In this document: positions 7,763-17,056 of the stretch, in pieces
Layout of the letters: each line of letters starts with the position of its first letter
Numbering within the stretch: the first letter of the stretch is position 1
Assembly: GCA_963539695.1 (NCBI GenBank)
Contig: CAUTOC010000005.1
Location: 1-64,000 of the forward strand
DNA from: Catonella sp963539695
GTDB taxonomy: Bacteria > Bacillota > Clostridia > Lachnospirales > Lachnospiraceae
DNA length: 64,000 bases
Reading direction: 5' to 3'
Notes under the pieces: model-generated
What the model was told of the DNA's origin: nothing
Seen by the model: the letters and a program-made list of their open reading frames with translations, nothing else
Database searches by the model: none
Position numbers and translations under genes: made by a program

Positions 7763-8977
7763 TTAACGCACATTTGGTTTGCGTCTAAAATACAACAATA
7801 ATACTACTACTGCAAATATAATAATAACAACTGCACCTAAAATAACAACCGGACGAATTTCAAGCTCTTTATGAATAGTAAAACTATACATACTTTCATT
7901 TTCAGCCTCGTCACTTGCCACAAGGACATAGTTGCCATTTTGACTGATTAAATTGTTAGTTGCATGAACACTTTTAAAATTTTTATATAGTTCTAAGTTT
8001 ATATCGGCTTCCGGACTGGAATACTTAATAGGATGAGAAATAATTTCATTCCTGATTTTGTCTGAAAAAACTACTCTTGGTGGGGTTGTATCCCTGCAAA
8101 ACTTACACCGATAAATTATATCGGACTGTTCCGCTCCTTTAAATAAAACTTCATAATTACCGTCTTTTTTCAGTTCCGTATATTGGGAATTATCGGGTGT
8201 TTTTACCACCCCGTCAACTACAATTTCATCCATTAAAAAGCCCATAGGTGCTTTCAAATAATTTATAAAATGCGGTTTGACATCAGATAAAATCTGAAAA
8301 TTCAGGGTGATTTTATAACTTTCATCGCCGGCAAAACCAAGTTCATTACTTCTTAAAACTATTTCATAAAAACCGCTGTCATAAAAAGAGAGAGGTTCTT
8401 TAATCGGAATCAGCTTACCGTCTTTTCTAATGGAATAAATATTTACACCGCTATCCGGCTTTATAAGTACCTGAGTATTTGAAATTCCTCCTATGGGTAC
8501 TGTGGTATAAAAGATTTTACCATTTGGCAAAATATAAGCATAGCCGTTTTTCTCATCATAAGTAACTTTCATCTTAGGGTTTTCAACAAGCTTGATTTCC
8601 CTTTTTTCTCCCTTTAGCTCATAGTTATTTTCAACCACAAACTTATAACTGCCGTATTCTTTAGAACCTTCAGGCTTAAATACTCTAAGTTCATAATTGC
8701 CCGGTTCCAGGATAGGACTTCCCGGTACAAATTCCACCTCGTTTTTTTCTAAGTACAGCTTACCCATAAGTCCTTTATCAAGTGTTATTATAGCTACAGC
8801 TACCTTTTCATTTCCTTTTACATTACTTGAAAATCCACCTATTCCCGGAAACTCATATTTATATCCGTTTCCAACATCTTCTGAAATAAGCACCGGGGAA
8901 ACAGCTGCTCTTATACTAGAGGGGAACACTATGAAAAAAAGTAAGGTCATTAAAAACAGATACCCTGCCCTTTTCAT
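7763..8977 (-). CDS. C-terminally anchored Ig-like surface protein, T4SS-like operon
   Basis: A 404-residue protein with an N-terminal signal peptide (YLFLMTLLFFIVFPSSIRAA) and one C-terminal membrane anchor (VVILGAVVIIIFAVVVLLLYF) followed by the basic end RRKPNVR. The extracellular part appears beta-rich, with Ig-like blocks such as YEFPGIGGFSSN and DEAENESMYSFTIHKE just before the anchor. A CRFCRD segment adds two cysteines. The 590-residue product of the same operon (15284-17056) has the same anchor-plus-basic-tail plan and a similar pre-anchor block. The start overlaps the preceding stop by one base (TAATG). Function unknown; an exposed adhesin or apparatus subunit is plausible. Confidence 0.75.
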   Translation of the reverse strand: MKRAGYLFLMTLLFFIVFPSSIRAAVSPVLISEDVGNGYKYEFPGIGGFSSNVKGNEKVAVAIITLDKGLMGKLYLEKNEVEFVPGSPILEPGNYELRVFKPEGSKEYGSYKFVVENNYELKGEKREIKLVENPKMKVTYDEKNGYAYILPNGKIFYTTVPIGGISNTQVLIKPDSGVNIYSIRKDGKLIPIKEPLSFYDSGFYEIVLRSNELGFAGDESYKITLNFQILSDVKPHFINYLKAPMGFLMDEIVVDGVVKTPDNSQYTELKKDGNYEVLFKGAEQSDIIYRCKFCRDTTPPRVVFSDKIRNEIISHPIKYSSPEADINLELYKNFKSVHATNNLISQNGNYVLVASDEAENESMYSFTIHKELEIRPVVILGAVVIIIFAVVVLLLYFRRKPNVR

Positions 8978-9252
8978 TACAAGCTCCTTTCCGGCTCGGG
9001 ATTTTTAAGACTTTTAGTCTGTGTGACAGTTCTCTGTCTGCTTTTTGTTTCAGTCTTCTTTTGCGGAATAACGCTTGCTTCCAGTTCAAGAAAAGTAATT
9101 TTTTTTCTAAAAGGATTTTTAGTCTGTGTTTCATTTACTTCACCCTTTTCCGGTTTATAACCGTTAACTTCTCTTTTCCTTTTTTCCTTTTTTAATTCCC
9201 TAAGCTCTCTTTCCCATATCGCCTTATTTTTAGGACTGTCAAAATAGCTCAT
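8977..9252 (-). CDS. small basic cytoplasmic protein, unknown
   Basis: A 91-residue, very basic, lysine/glutamate-rich protein without membrane segments or signal peptide (MSYFDSPKNKAIWERELREL at the start). No family is recognised. Both ends overlap the neighbours by one base (TAATG junctions), so it is translated as part of the operon between the solute-binding-like lipoprotein and the anchored Ig-like protein. The central FRKKITFLELEASVIP stretch is the only potentially folded part. It may be an accessory or chaperone-like factor, but nothing in the sequence proves this. Confidence 0.6.
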   Translation of the reverse strand: MSYFDSPKNKAIWERELRELKKEKRKREVNGYKPEKGEVNETQTKNPFRKKITFLELEASVIPQKKTETKSRQRTVTQTKSLKNPEPERSL

Positions 9253-9989
9253 TAATTCTCCTTTTTTATTTCTACCTGTTTGTCAAGATATCCTTCTATC
9301 TTTTCATTTACCCTTTCTAACAGTTTTGTATGATCCTTATGTACCAAGTAAACATAAGCTTCTCTTGGAGATGAACTCATCTCCTGTGCCTGAATGCCCT
9401 CTTCGGTATTAAGTAGTGAAATAGCCTCTCTTTCTGTCAATATGGCGGCTCTTATACGCCCTTCTCTTATTTCTTCAGGTATCATCTTGATATTTTCAAA
9501 ACTTTTAAGAGTTACCTTTTCGCTGTCTGCAATCTCTCCAACCATTTTTACATTTTCTGAGGTTGCAACATTTTCTCCCTCCATACTGCCGAGATTGTCA
9601 AGGTATATTCCCTCTTTAGTTAAAAGAAAATATCCTCCCTTTCCATAATTTCTTGAAGCTCTCAGATCCTTATTATACTCTACATTCTCTACAAATCTGC
9701 CTGCTGCAATATCAATCTCATTGTTTGCCAACATATCTATCAATTCTTTTTGAGATTTGACTTCGGTAAATTTTACATCTCCTGCCACTTCTTTTGCTAT
9801 ATCTATCTCAACACCCAAGTAACTTCCGTCCGACTTTGTTAAAAAGCGGTCTCCTCCGTCTATTATTCCGACATTTATTTTTCCCTTGTCTATCGGATCT
9901 TCTGTAACTTCTTTTTCTTCACTGAAAAATGAGCAAGATGAGAGAAGTAACATAATCACAAGTAGTCCACTAAATATTTTTATTTTCAC
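9252..9989 (-). CDS. solute-binding-protein-like (SBP_bac_3) lipoprotein in T4SS-like operon
   Basis: The start used is GTG at 9987-9989, because a perfect AGGAGG lies 7 bases upstream and it gives a clean lipoprotein signal, KIKIFSGLLVIMLLLSSC. A longer in-frame ORF reaches 10025 but would bury the signal. The 245-residue product matches the bacterial extracellular solute-binding family 3 pattern: KINVGIIDGGDRFLTKSDGSYLGVEIDIA, then QKELIDMLANNEIDIAAG. These proteins normally bind amino acids for an ABC importer, but no permease or ATPase of that class is nearby. Here the gene is locked in the operon between virB4 and a one-base overlap. A sensory or structural role on the cell face is inferred. 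Confidence 0.82.
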   Translation of the reverse strand: MKIKIFSGLLVIMLLLSSCSFFSEEKEVTEDPIDKGKINVGIIDGGDRFLTKSDGSYLGVEIDIAKEVAGDVKFTEVKSQKELIDMLANNEIDIAAGRFVENVEYNKDLRASRNYGKGGYFLLTKEGIYLDNLGSMEGENVATSENVKMVGEIADSEKVTLKSFENIKMIPEEIREGRIRAAILTEREAISLLNTEEGIQAQEMSSSPREAYVYLVHKDHTKLLERVNEKIEGYLDKQVEIKKEN

Positions 9990-9999
9990 CTTTGTCCTC

Positions 10000-12684
10000 C
10001 TACATATTAAACAACTCTTCAACACCCTCTCCTGCTTTTATCTCCATATTTGTTCTCTCTGTCGGTGTTGTAATAACAAATGCTGTTCCTCTGCCTGCAT
10101 TTACTATATTTTCTTGTTCCGACTCATTTATAGTTCCTGCATTTTCATAGAGCTTTACTAAATCCTGCATGTCATTAGGTGCTAAAGCAAAGATAAAGGA
10201 ATACTGTGAGGCATTTATTATGGCTGTCGATTTTCTTGACAATTCCTCCGTTCCGACAAAGTCCTTGATATTTTGTGTAATAACTACCTGCATTCCGTTA
10301 TACTTTCTAATACGCTTTGCAAGCTGGTACATAAAGTCAAGTGCAATCGGATACTTTTGATCAATAAAAACATGGGCTTCATCTATTACTATAACTATTT
10401 TTCTCTCCGCTTTGTACTTTATATTGTAATCTCTGTTTTTTATAATCTCATTATCAAGCCACTTTAGCACTAAAAGCATCTGAGCATTGGCTGTTGTATG
10501 GTTTTTATTTGCAAGTAATGACTGGAAATCAAAAACTATGAAATTTTCTTTAGTGGAAAGACTGGTTTCTCCATTCCATAAAATACTGTCTCTGCCGCCT
10601 TTTGCAAATTTTGATATATAATTGATAAGAATACGAAGGTTATTTTTACTGTATTCTCCGTTTGCCTCTTTATGTTCTTTCTCAATCATAGCATAAAGAT
10701 CATCAAAGGTCGGATAATCTTTTGTGCCAAGCGGTGAAAGATCGGTATCTACATCTATACCTTTTTCCGCATACATACGCACTGTAATGTTATTCAGATA
10801 TTCAAGAGCATCAGAACTTATTCCTATCAGAATCTGACGGTAAAATTCTTCCAAAAACTGTAAATGTGTAGTAAAGCTGTTATCCTTAACTCCTACTCCC
10901 TCTTCATCATCCGAAAGTCCCGTGATGATGTGGAAAGGATTAAGTCTTCCCTGTGTAGCTGAACCTACATCTATTATCTTTCCTGAAAGTTTCCTTGCAA
11001 GCTCCGTATATTCATTCTCCGGGTCTAAAATAAAGATTCTTGAATTCTCTGCCGCCAGCTGAGTTAATATACTCTTTGTAGCATAGGACTTACCCGAGCC
11101 TGACTTTCCGATAATAACAGTGTTACTGTTTACTCTTTCTTTATCTCTCTTGAAAAAGTTTACAAATGTAGGAACACCGCCGCTTTCTCCTACATAAATA
11201 CCTCTTGCATCACATAAGCTTTTATACGCAAACGGAAAAACTGCCGCAATCGAGTTGGAATGTATACCTCTTTGATAGCTCTTAAAGGCATCAAAGCCTG
11301 AAGGCTGAAGTGAGGTTATACCTTCAAACTGCTGTAAGAAAAGGTCTGTAATCCTGATACCTTCCTCTGACAGCTCCCTTCTTACAGTCTTTTTCATAGC
11401 ACTTCTTGAACCGGACTTTTCACCTCCACGCTTTAAGAGTGCGGAGTGATCATAATCATGTACCTGAATAAAAGTATTTACAGAAAAGAGCATTTCATTT
11501 TCACCTTGCAGATACGAAAGTACATCTGAAAGTGTGTTAACATGGGTATCAAGCTCCATCATTCTTGAGGTCTTTCCTGTATTTGCTCTCTGCTCTCTAA
11601 GTTCATCTATTGACCTGTCAATCTGCCTTATGGCTTTATAACGGTCAACCGGCGTCATTTTCATTATAATTTTCGTACCAACTTTATTCATAAAATTGGC
11701 TCCCCAAGCATTTCCTACCATTAAAGGATAATCCCTTACACGAAAATTATGTGTAATCAAATCATCGTATTTTACAGTTCTCTTTGCAATTTCAATCTTC
11801 TTTGGCAAAATCCAGTCAAGATACTTATCAGGCTGTAATTCATAAGCTTCTCTTTCATCAAAATTATGTCCATAGTTGTATTTCAAAAATATTGCAAGCT
11901 CTGCTCCCTTTAACATCTTACATTCCATACCGTTAGAACTAAAAATGCCGATAGCCGTCTTTGCCTGCTCCATTATTGTTTTTCTGTCCTTGTCTATAAA
12001 AACAAGATAGTGCATAGGAACAAATACCTTATCTTTGAAATTAAAGTCTGCAAGCTGAGTAATACGGTCATTTACAATACCGACCCTTATAGTAAGTTCT
12101 TCTTCCGATATCATACCGTTTAGATATGCTTCCTTTAAGTCCTCTATCTTCTTTCGTTCACCCACTATAAAATCATCGTATATTACAGGGCGGTCAAGCT
12201 TTACAAGATTTATTACCTCGCCCATTGTTGCTGTTCTTAATACTGTACCGAAACAATAATCAATGAGACTGTTTTGTGCATTTTCACTGTAAAACTTAAA
12301 TTCCACAGAAGGAATTTCGATAACCACACCTGCGTACTGCCTTCCATACTCAATAAATTCCTCATTGACACCCGTAAAAGAAGTTATATCTTCAACACTG
12401 AATCTTTTTTTCATATCGCTGCTTTTTGAAAAAAATACACGCTGTCTGCTTAAATACCTTAAAATATAGTAGAGCATAAGGTAGCCTTTATCATCTTCTA
12501 CCGGAATTATGAGCATCGTAGTTATTACTGCCGCCATACTTGCCCAAACCTGTGCAAGCGGAACATTGGAAACAAAAAGAGAAACGGTCAGGGCAAGACC
12601 TACAGCACCGATAAGCACATCAGGAAGTTCAATTCCTCTAAAGAGTTCCATCCTGACTTTAGTCTTTTTAGGAATTACTCTCAT
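10000..12684 (-). CDS. virB4: VirB4/TraE-type T4SS ATPase with N-terminal PrgI/VirB3-like segment
   Basis: An 894-residue conjugation-type ATPase. Residues 1-85 hold two hydrophobic segments in a PrgI/VirB3-like arrangement (RGIELPDVLIGAVGLALTV, then VWASMAAVITTMLIIP), suggesting a VirB3-VirB4 fusion as seen in many Gram-positive systems. The C-terminal RecA-like motor has Walker A GKSGSGKS (526-533), Walker B IVIVIDEAH with DEAH at 768-771, and the VVITQNIKDF motif behind it. VirB4 proteins energise assembly of, and transfer through, the T4SS channel at the inner face of the membrane. The gene follows the VirB6-like gene by 3 bases. Family assignment is firm; the substrate is unknown because no relaxase is nearby. 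Confidence 0.95.
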   Translation of the reverse strand: MRVIPKKTKVRMELFRGIELPDVLIGAVGLALTVSLFVSNVPLAQVWASMAAVITTMLIIPVEDDKGYLMLYYILRYLSRQRVFFSKSSDMKKRFSVEDITSFTGVNEEFIEYGRQYAGVVIEIPSVEFKFYSENAQNSLIDYCFGTVLRTATMGEVINLVKLDRPVIYDDFIVGERKKIEDLKEAYLNGMISEEELTIRVGIVNDRITQLADFNFKDKVFVPMHYLVFIDKDRKTIMEQAKTAIGIFSSNGMECKMLKGAELAIFLKYNYGHNFDEREAYELQPDKYLDWILPKKIEIAKRTVKYDDLITHNFRVRDYPLMVGNAWGANFMNKVGTKIIMKMTPVDRYKAIRQIDRSIDELREQRANTGKTSRMMELDTHVNTLSDVLSYLQGENEMLFSVNTFIQVHDYDHSALLKRGGEKSGSRSAMKKTVRRELSEEGIRITDLFLQQFEGITSLQPSGFDAFKSYQRGIHSNSIAAVFPFAYKSLCDARGIYVGESGGVPTFVNFFKRDKERVNSNTVIIGKSGSGKSYATKSILTQLAAENSRIFILDPENEYTELARKLSGKIIDVGSATQGRLNPFHIITGLSDDEEGVGVKDNSFTTHLQFLEEFYRQILIGISSDALEYLNNITVRMYAEKGIDVDTDLSPLGTKDYPTFDDLYAMIEKEHKEANGEYSKNNLRILINYISKFAKGGRDSILWNGETSLSTKENFIVFDFQSLLANKNHTTANAQMLLVLKWLDNEIIKNRDYNIKYKAERKIVIVIDEAHVFIDQKYPIALDFMYQLAKRIRKYNGMQVVITQNIKDFVGTEELSRKSTAIINASQYSFIFALAPNDMQDLVKLYENAGTINESEQENIVNAGRGTAFVITTPTERTNMEIKAGEGVEELFNM

Positions 12685-12687
12685 AAA

Positions 12688-14103
12688 CTAAGCTCTGCCT
12701 CTCTTTCCAACAAATTTTTGGCTCATTTCTTTTCTTTTATCATCATTTACCTGCTCCATTTTATTGTCTGAAGCTCGTCCAAATAATTTAGAACCTACAT
12801 TTTCAACCTTATTCGTAAAGTAACTTCCTGCACTCATAGCAAGTCCATGTGCCATAATACCTGTCTGCTCCTCTTTCATTCCTGCATTTTGAGATAAGAG
12901 AGCGGTAAGTGTTGAACCGGCTTTAAGTAATGCAAATGCTCCGCCTGCAACAAAAATAAGTTTTATTATATAATCCCCTTCCACTGTTGTTTTTCCAAAG
13001 ATTATATTTCCACTCATTACATAAGGACAAATTAAAAGATAAATCTGCATTGCAATAACCGTTCCATATCCTGAGAAAATCTTACCTACAAATAAATCTT
13101 GCCAACCCTTAAATTTTTCTCCGTCATCAAGCGGCATCATCGCCACAAAAAACGGCGAAATAATGTAAAGCAGAACAACTTCAAATATGCGTGTCATAAA
13201 TTTACACAAAACAACTGCCAAAATTATAATAAAGAAAATACCCATACCGTAGCCGATAAGATAATCCATCTTACCTAACTTAAAATATTTTTCAACTTCG
13301 TTTTTATCAGTAGGATCTAACCTTCCCAAATAAAACTCGCCTCTTTTTCCTTTCAATATATCCAGACTTTCATTTTTACCTCTTATATCTGAAAGATTTT
13401 TATCTTCATTTCCCGGTTTCGCCGCATCCAAACTGCTTATAACAAAGAGAATATTTGAGATACGAACCTCTCCTTGTGTCTTTCCTGCATTTTCGGCTGA
13501 AATGGTATACTGTGAGGCTATTTTTACAGATTTTAGTACCGCACCGCCAAGAGTTAATATAAAAAGGCAGCTGAACTGAACCAGTAAAAACTGAAACATA
13601 GCCTTTGCCAATGATTTCATAACTCGTGAAACATTTCTGTGATTTTCTCCGTCTATGTCCATACCCGCTCTTGCTACTGCAATTACAGAAAGCAGGAGGC
13701 AGAGAAAAACACTAAATGCCATAAGTATTAAAAAAACCTTTTGCACAGCCGACTGCTCAAATATCGCCATTAAAAGTGTCGTCTTATGACTGTTTCCGCC
13801 AACAACAGTAACCTCTTTCACTCCGCTAAAATAGTCGAAAGCATTTTGAAAAGAGTTTATAAGTGTCATCATATCTGCAAACAAACTGTAAAATATACCG
13901 CTTAATACTTCGCGTATCAATTCTATGGTATCGTTTATAATGGGCCATAAAATAGTCTGTAAAAGCGGCTTTAATATATTATCAAAAACCCAACTTAGTA
14001 CAGTTTCCAAAAGGCTTGATAAAAATTTTAATATCGGAGACAAAATTTTATCGAATACCCAGTTGAAAATCACTGAAAATAGCCCTAAATAAGCATATTC
14101 CAT
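12688..14103 (-). CDS. VirB6/TrbL-like polytopic membrane protein (copy 2)
   Basis: A 471-residue membrane protein with an N-terminal amphipathic region (MEYAYLGLFSVIFNWVFDKI) and five to six strong transmembrane segments (about 110-145, 155-190, 275-300, 310-330, 345-365, 375-400). The paired motif LLYIISPFFVAMMPLDDGEKFKGW is typical of the TrbL/VirB6 superfamily in Firmicutes conjugation loci. The C-terminal ~70 residues are soluble and basic. The adjacent upstream gene product (14114-15274) shares the MEY start, the ISPF...PVDDG..F..W block and overall topology, so the two are tandem paralogues. It would line the translocation channel. Confidence 0.85.
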   Translation of the reverse strand: MEYAYLGLFSVIFNWVFDKILSPILKFLSSLLETVLSWVFDNILKPLLQTILWPIINDTIELIREVLSGIFYSLFADMMTLINSFQNAFDYFSGVKEVTVVGGNSHKTTLLMAIFEQSAVQKVFLILMAFSVFLCLLLSVIAVARAGMDIDGENHRNVSRVMKSLAKAMFQFLLVQFSCLFILTLGGAVLKSVKIASQYTISAENAGKTQGEVRISNILFVISSLDAAKPGNEDKNLSDIRGKNESLDILKGKRGEFYLGRLDPTDKNEVEKYFKLGKMDYLIGYGMGIFFIIILAVVLCKFMTRIFEVVLLYIISPFFVAMMPLDDGEKFKGWQDLFVGKIFSGYGTVIAMQIYLLICPYVMSGNIIFGKTTVEGDYIIKLIFVAGGAFALLKAGSTLTALLSQNAGMKEEQTGIMAHGLAMSAGSYFTNKVENVGSKLFGRASDNKMEQVNDDKRKEMSQKFVGKRGRA

Positions 14104-14113
14104 TACTTGCCTC

Positions 14114-15274
14114 CTATCTTCTAAGTCTTGAGAGTTTCCACTTTGCTCTCATAATTGTGCTTCTTACAAAACTTCCGCTTCCTTTTACAAGTCCATAAGT
14201 TTCCGGTGCAAAAAGCTGAAGCATTACCGATTTAGACCTGTATACCGCCAAAGCTCCGCCTAAAACAACAAACAGCTTTATACAAACATCCATCATTGCA
14301 TTTCCCGTATCAAATCTTATGTACTTACCTCCAATTATAAGCGGAGTAAGCATAAGATAGAGTTTCATTACAACCATAGGTCCATAAGCCGATAAAAACA
14401 TTCCTACAAACATTTCTTTCCACTTATTAAAGCGTCTGCCGTCATCTACAGGAATATATGCTGCGGCAAAAGGGCTTATGATATATAAAAATATTATAAT
14501 GAAAAGCCTTTTTATGTACTGGAATATACACAAAAGAAGGATTAAACTCATAAGCAGTGAACTTACAACTGCAAATGTATAGTCAATTTTACTAACATTA
14601 AAATTACTTTTTACAAGCTCTATATCTTCATAACGCTGCCCTATTGAAAACATTTTTAAGTTAACACCGGGATTTGCCGCAGGTTCCGCTACCGTTATAA
14701 AAAGTGTATCTGCCACCGATTGACTTTGTTCTCTTCCAAAAGATAAATCAATAACTGATGGTACATATTTAACCACCTGCAACATAAAAACAAGGGTTAA
14801 AGGAATAATCATAAAGGTAAAGCTTGCTTTCAAACTTCTTCTTATTACTGCACTTATCGGATTTTTATTTTCTAAAATTCCATCCTGCATAGACCTTGCA
14901 ACCATTATAATTGTCGTTATAAAGCTTATCAGCACACTAATCATAGTAATGAGAAGGAAAAAACGCTGAATACTTCCAAGTTCCAAAAAAACCTCAAGCA
15001 GATTTTTTTCAACTGCCACATCACTTATTCCTTTAACTTGTATATTTGAGTAACCTGAAAAAATATCAAATATCTGCTGTAAAAAATGTACAAGTTTTAA
15101 TAAAACTACCCAGCCTCTGAGTAAAAAATTTGCAAGGGCATCTTGGATAAGTTTTCCCAGTGTTGATATTAAAATATAAGCTACATCTCTAATCACAGGA
15201 CCAAGTACATTATTAAAAAGAGCTGTAAACATATCTGTCAGTAAAGTTGTAAATGATAAGCCTACATATTCCAT
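14114..15274 (-). CDS. VirB6/TrbL-like polytopic membrane protein (copy 1)
   Basis: A 386-residue polytopic membrane protein related to its downstream neighbour. Shared features are the MEY start, an N-terminal amphipathic region, membrane segments, and the block IIFLYIISPFAAAYIPVDDGRRFNKW. It lacks the long soluble C-terminal tail of the neighbour and ends in RAKWKLSRLRR. The ribosome sites of the two genes are also nearly identical (TAGGAGGC before ATGGAATATG). In T4SS, VirB6-type proteins form the inner-membrane channel. Ten bases separate the two genes. Two different copies may form a heteromer; that is inference. Confidence 0.85.
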   Translation of the reverse strand: MEYVGLSFTTLLTDMFTALFNNVLGPVIRDVAYILISTLGKLIQDALANFLLRGWVVLLKLVHFLQQIFDIFSGYSNIQVKGISDVAVEKNLLEVFLELGSIQRFFLLITMISVLISFITTIIMVARSMQDGILENKNPISAVIRRSLKASFTFMIIPLTLVFMLQVVKYVPSVIDLSFGREQSQSVADTLFITVAEPAANPGVNLKMFSIGQRYEDIELVKSNFNVSKIDYTFAVVSSLLMSLILLLCIFQYIKRLFIIIFLYIISPFAAAYIPVDDGRRFNKWKEMFVGMFLSAYGPMVVMKLYLMLTPLIIGGKYIRFDTGNAMMDVCIKLFVVLGGALAVYRSKSVMLQLFAPETYGLVKGSGSFVRSTIMRAKWKLSRLRR

Positions 15275-15283
15275 ACAAGCCTC

Positions 15284-17056
15284 CTATCTAACCTTCACTG
15301 TTTTGTTCATCCTCTTAAAGAAAAAAATACCGGCAATTAAAAGGGTAAGAATGATGGCAATGGCAATAAGTGCCGCCTGATTTATTTGGTATTTTATACT
15401 AAAAGTTGATTCACTTTTATTTCCTGCATTATCTATTACAACAAGTCTGTATGTACCCGCTCCTTCAATAAGTTCAAGGCTTTCTCCTTCTTTTTCAAGG
15501 GTTTTATCCTTATATAACTCAAAACGGGCTATATCATCACTTAAATATCTAATCTGTGCCTGATTTTCCAAAAGACTTACTTGAAATCTAGGACTTACTC
15601 TGTCAAGAGTTACATCAAGTGTATGTTCTCCCGCCTTGTCGGTAGTTGTGATTTTATAACTTCCGTCTTTCCACAATTTTAACATCCGCCCTGATTTTCC
15701 AAAAACTGCATTTGCATAACTCTTGCCGTTTATCTTAATATCTATAAGTTTAGCATCCGGAGCCAGCGGAAATACCCCCAAATCTCTTACGGGCGAACTC
15801 CCTATTATTCTGAATGTAAAGACCGGCTTTATTTCTTTGTAGGCAACCTTAAAAGATAAATCCGCACTATCCGGATAAAGAACATAACTTCCTGCTTCTT
15901 CCACATAACTTCCCGGATTAAAATCTTCAACTAATTTACCGTCCCTAAAAAGCTTAAATGTGAGAGTATCACTTTTTGCAATCATAACCGATTGGTTTGT
16001 TATGCTGCCGTTTGCAACATTTGTTAAAAATATATCACCGTTTTTTAGAGCATTCTTAAAAAGTCCTTTATTGGTATCAAAGGTAACTTCTTCTTTTTGT
16101 GCTGCCAGTTTTTCCTTTTCATCAATATTACCGATTAACTTTTTTATCTCATCTTCTTTAATCTCACCTTCCTCATCCATAATCTGAGTATCAGGTTTAT
16201 CTTTTTCTATTTTTTCAAGCTCTTTAGCAATCTCATCTTCATTTATTCCTTCAGGTTCTTTTATAATGTTATCTTTATTTGTATCTTCGATATTCGGTTC
16301 TTCTTTTTTGTCATCCGCAATATCTTCTGCATTAGTGCCGTCATTAGTGAGTTCATCTAAATTAGGTAGAGTATTTTTATCTATTTTAGAACCGGATAAA
16401 TCTCTTGCAATATCTTCAAGTCTTTTTTCATATTCAGCTATTTTAGAAAGATCTTCTCTATTATTTAATTCTTCCTCAGCTTTTAACTCTTCCGGTGTCT
16501 TTTTCGGTTTTTGTTGTATCCTGAAATGAAAATTTGCTGTGAGTATTTTATCTTTACTTTCCTTTACTTCAAGTGTAAAAAAATATGTTCCTTTTTTAGT
16601 AAAATCTTTACCTTTTACATATTTATAAGCTACTCCGTCTTTTTTTATTTTAATTTTCATCTTAGCCGGAAACTCTATATGTACCTTTTTATCTGTCCAA
16701 CCGCCGTTTCCTACACTTGAATAGAAAAAATGTTCATCTCCCATTATTTCTTCATAGGTTTTATATTCTTCTTTGTAGTTTTCTACAAGAGTAACCTTTT
16801 CTTTTTTGGGTTTTTTAGGTTCAGTTTCTTCCTCATCGGATTCATCTTCATCATCTATATTATCTTCAAACTCTTTTTCATTCTCTAACATCTTTTCATT
16901 ACTTTTACCTACATTTGTATCTTGATTAGAATTTTGTTCAGAGATGTTTTTTATTCTGTCCAGCTTTTCATCTGCACTTACCGAAGTTACAGTTAAATGT
17001 GAACTGACAATGACTATTGCCAAAAATAAAATCTTATAGCTGATTTTCTTCTTCAT
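15284..17056 (-). CDS. large acidic, C-terminally anchored surface protein of T4SS-like operon
   Basis: A 590-residue secreted protein: signal peptide (ILFLAIVIVSSHLTVTSVSA), a very acidic low-complexity part (about 45-80, EDNIDDEDESDEEETEPKKPK), a beta-rich domain, a second Asp/Glu/Lys-rich helical linker (about 180-320), further beta blocks with lysine or glycine turns (for example FRIIGSSPVRDLGVFPLAPD), and a C-terminal membrane anchor (QAALIAIAIILTLLIAGIFFF) with basic tail KRMNKTVKVR. The block before the anchor (IDNAGNKSESTFSIKYQ) resembles that of the 404-residue protein, so the two share architecture. It overlaps virD4 by 23 bases. No known family; an extracellular apparatus subunit or adhesin is the best guess. 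Confidence 0.75.
   Translation of the reverse strand: MKKKISYKILFLAIVIVSSHLTVTSVSADEKLDRIKNISEQNSNQDTNVGKSNEKMLENEKEFEDNIDDEDESDEEETEPKKPKKEKVTLVENYKEEYKTYEEIMGDEHFFYSSVGNGGWTDKKVHIEFPAKMKIKIKKDGVAYKYVKGKDFTKKGTYFFTLEVKESKDKILTANFHFRIQQKPKKTPEELKAEEELNNREDLSKIAEYEKRLEDIARDLSGSKIDKNTLPNLDELTNDGTNAEDIADDKKEEPNIEDTNKDNIIKEPEGINEDEIAKELEKIEKDKPDTQIMDEEGEIKEDEIKKLIGNIDEKEKLAAQKEEVTFDTNKGLFKNALKNGDIFLTNVANGSITNQSVMIAKSDTLTFKLFRDGKLVEDFNPGSYVEEAGSYVLYPDSADLSFKVAYKEIKPVFTFRIIGSSPVRDLGVFPLAPDAKLIDIKINGKSYANAVFGKSGRMLKLWKDGSYKITTTDKAGEHTLDVTLDRVSPRFQVSLLENQAQIRYLSDDIARFELYKDKTLEKEGESLELIEGAGTYRLVVIDNAGNKSESTFSIKYQINQAALIAIAIILTLLIAGIFFFKRMNKTVKVR

Noticed and set aside
9990..10025. 12-residue longer start of the solute-binding-like lipoprotein
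   Set aside because: It would hide the lipoprotein signal; the AGGAGG before GTG 9989 supports the shorter form.
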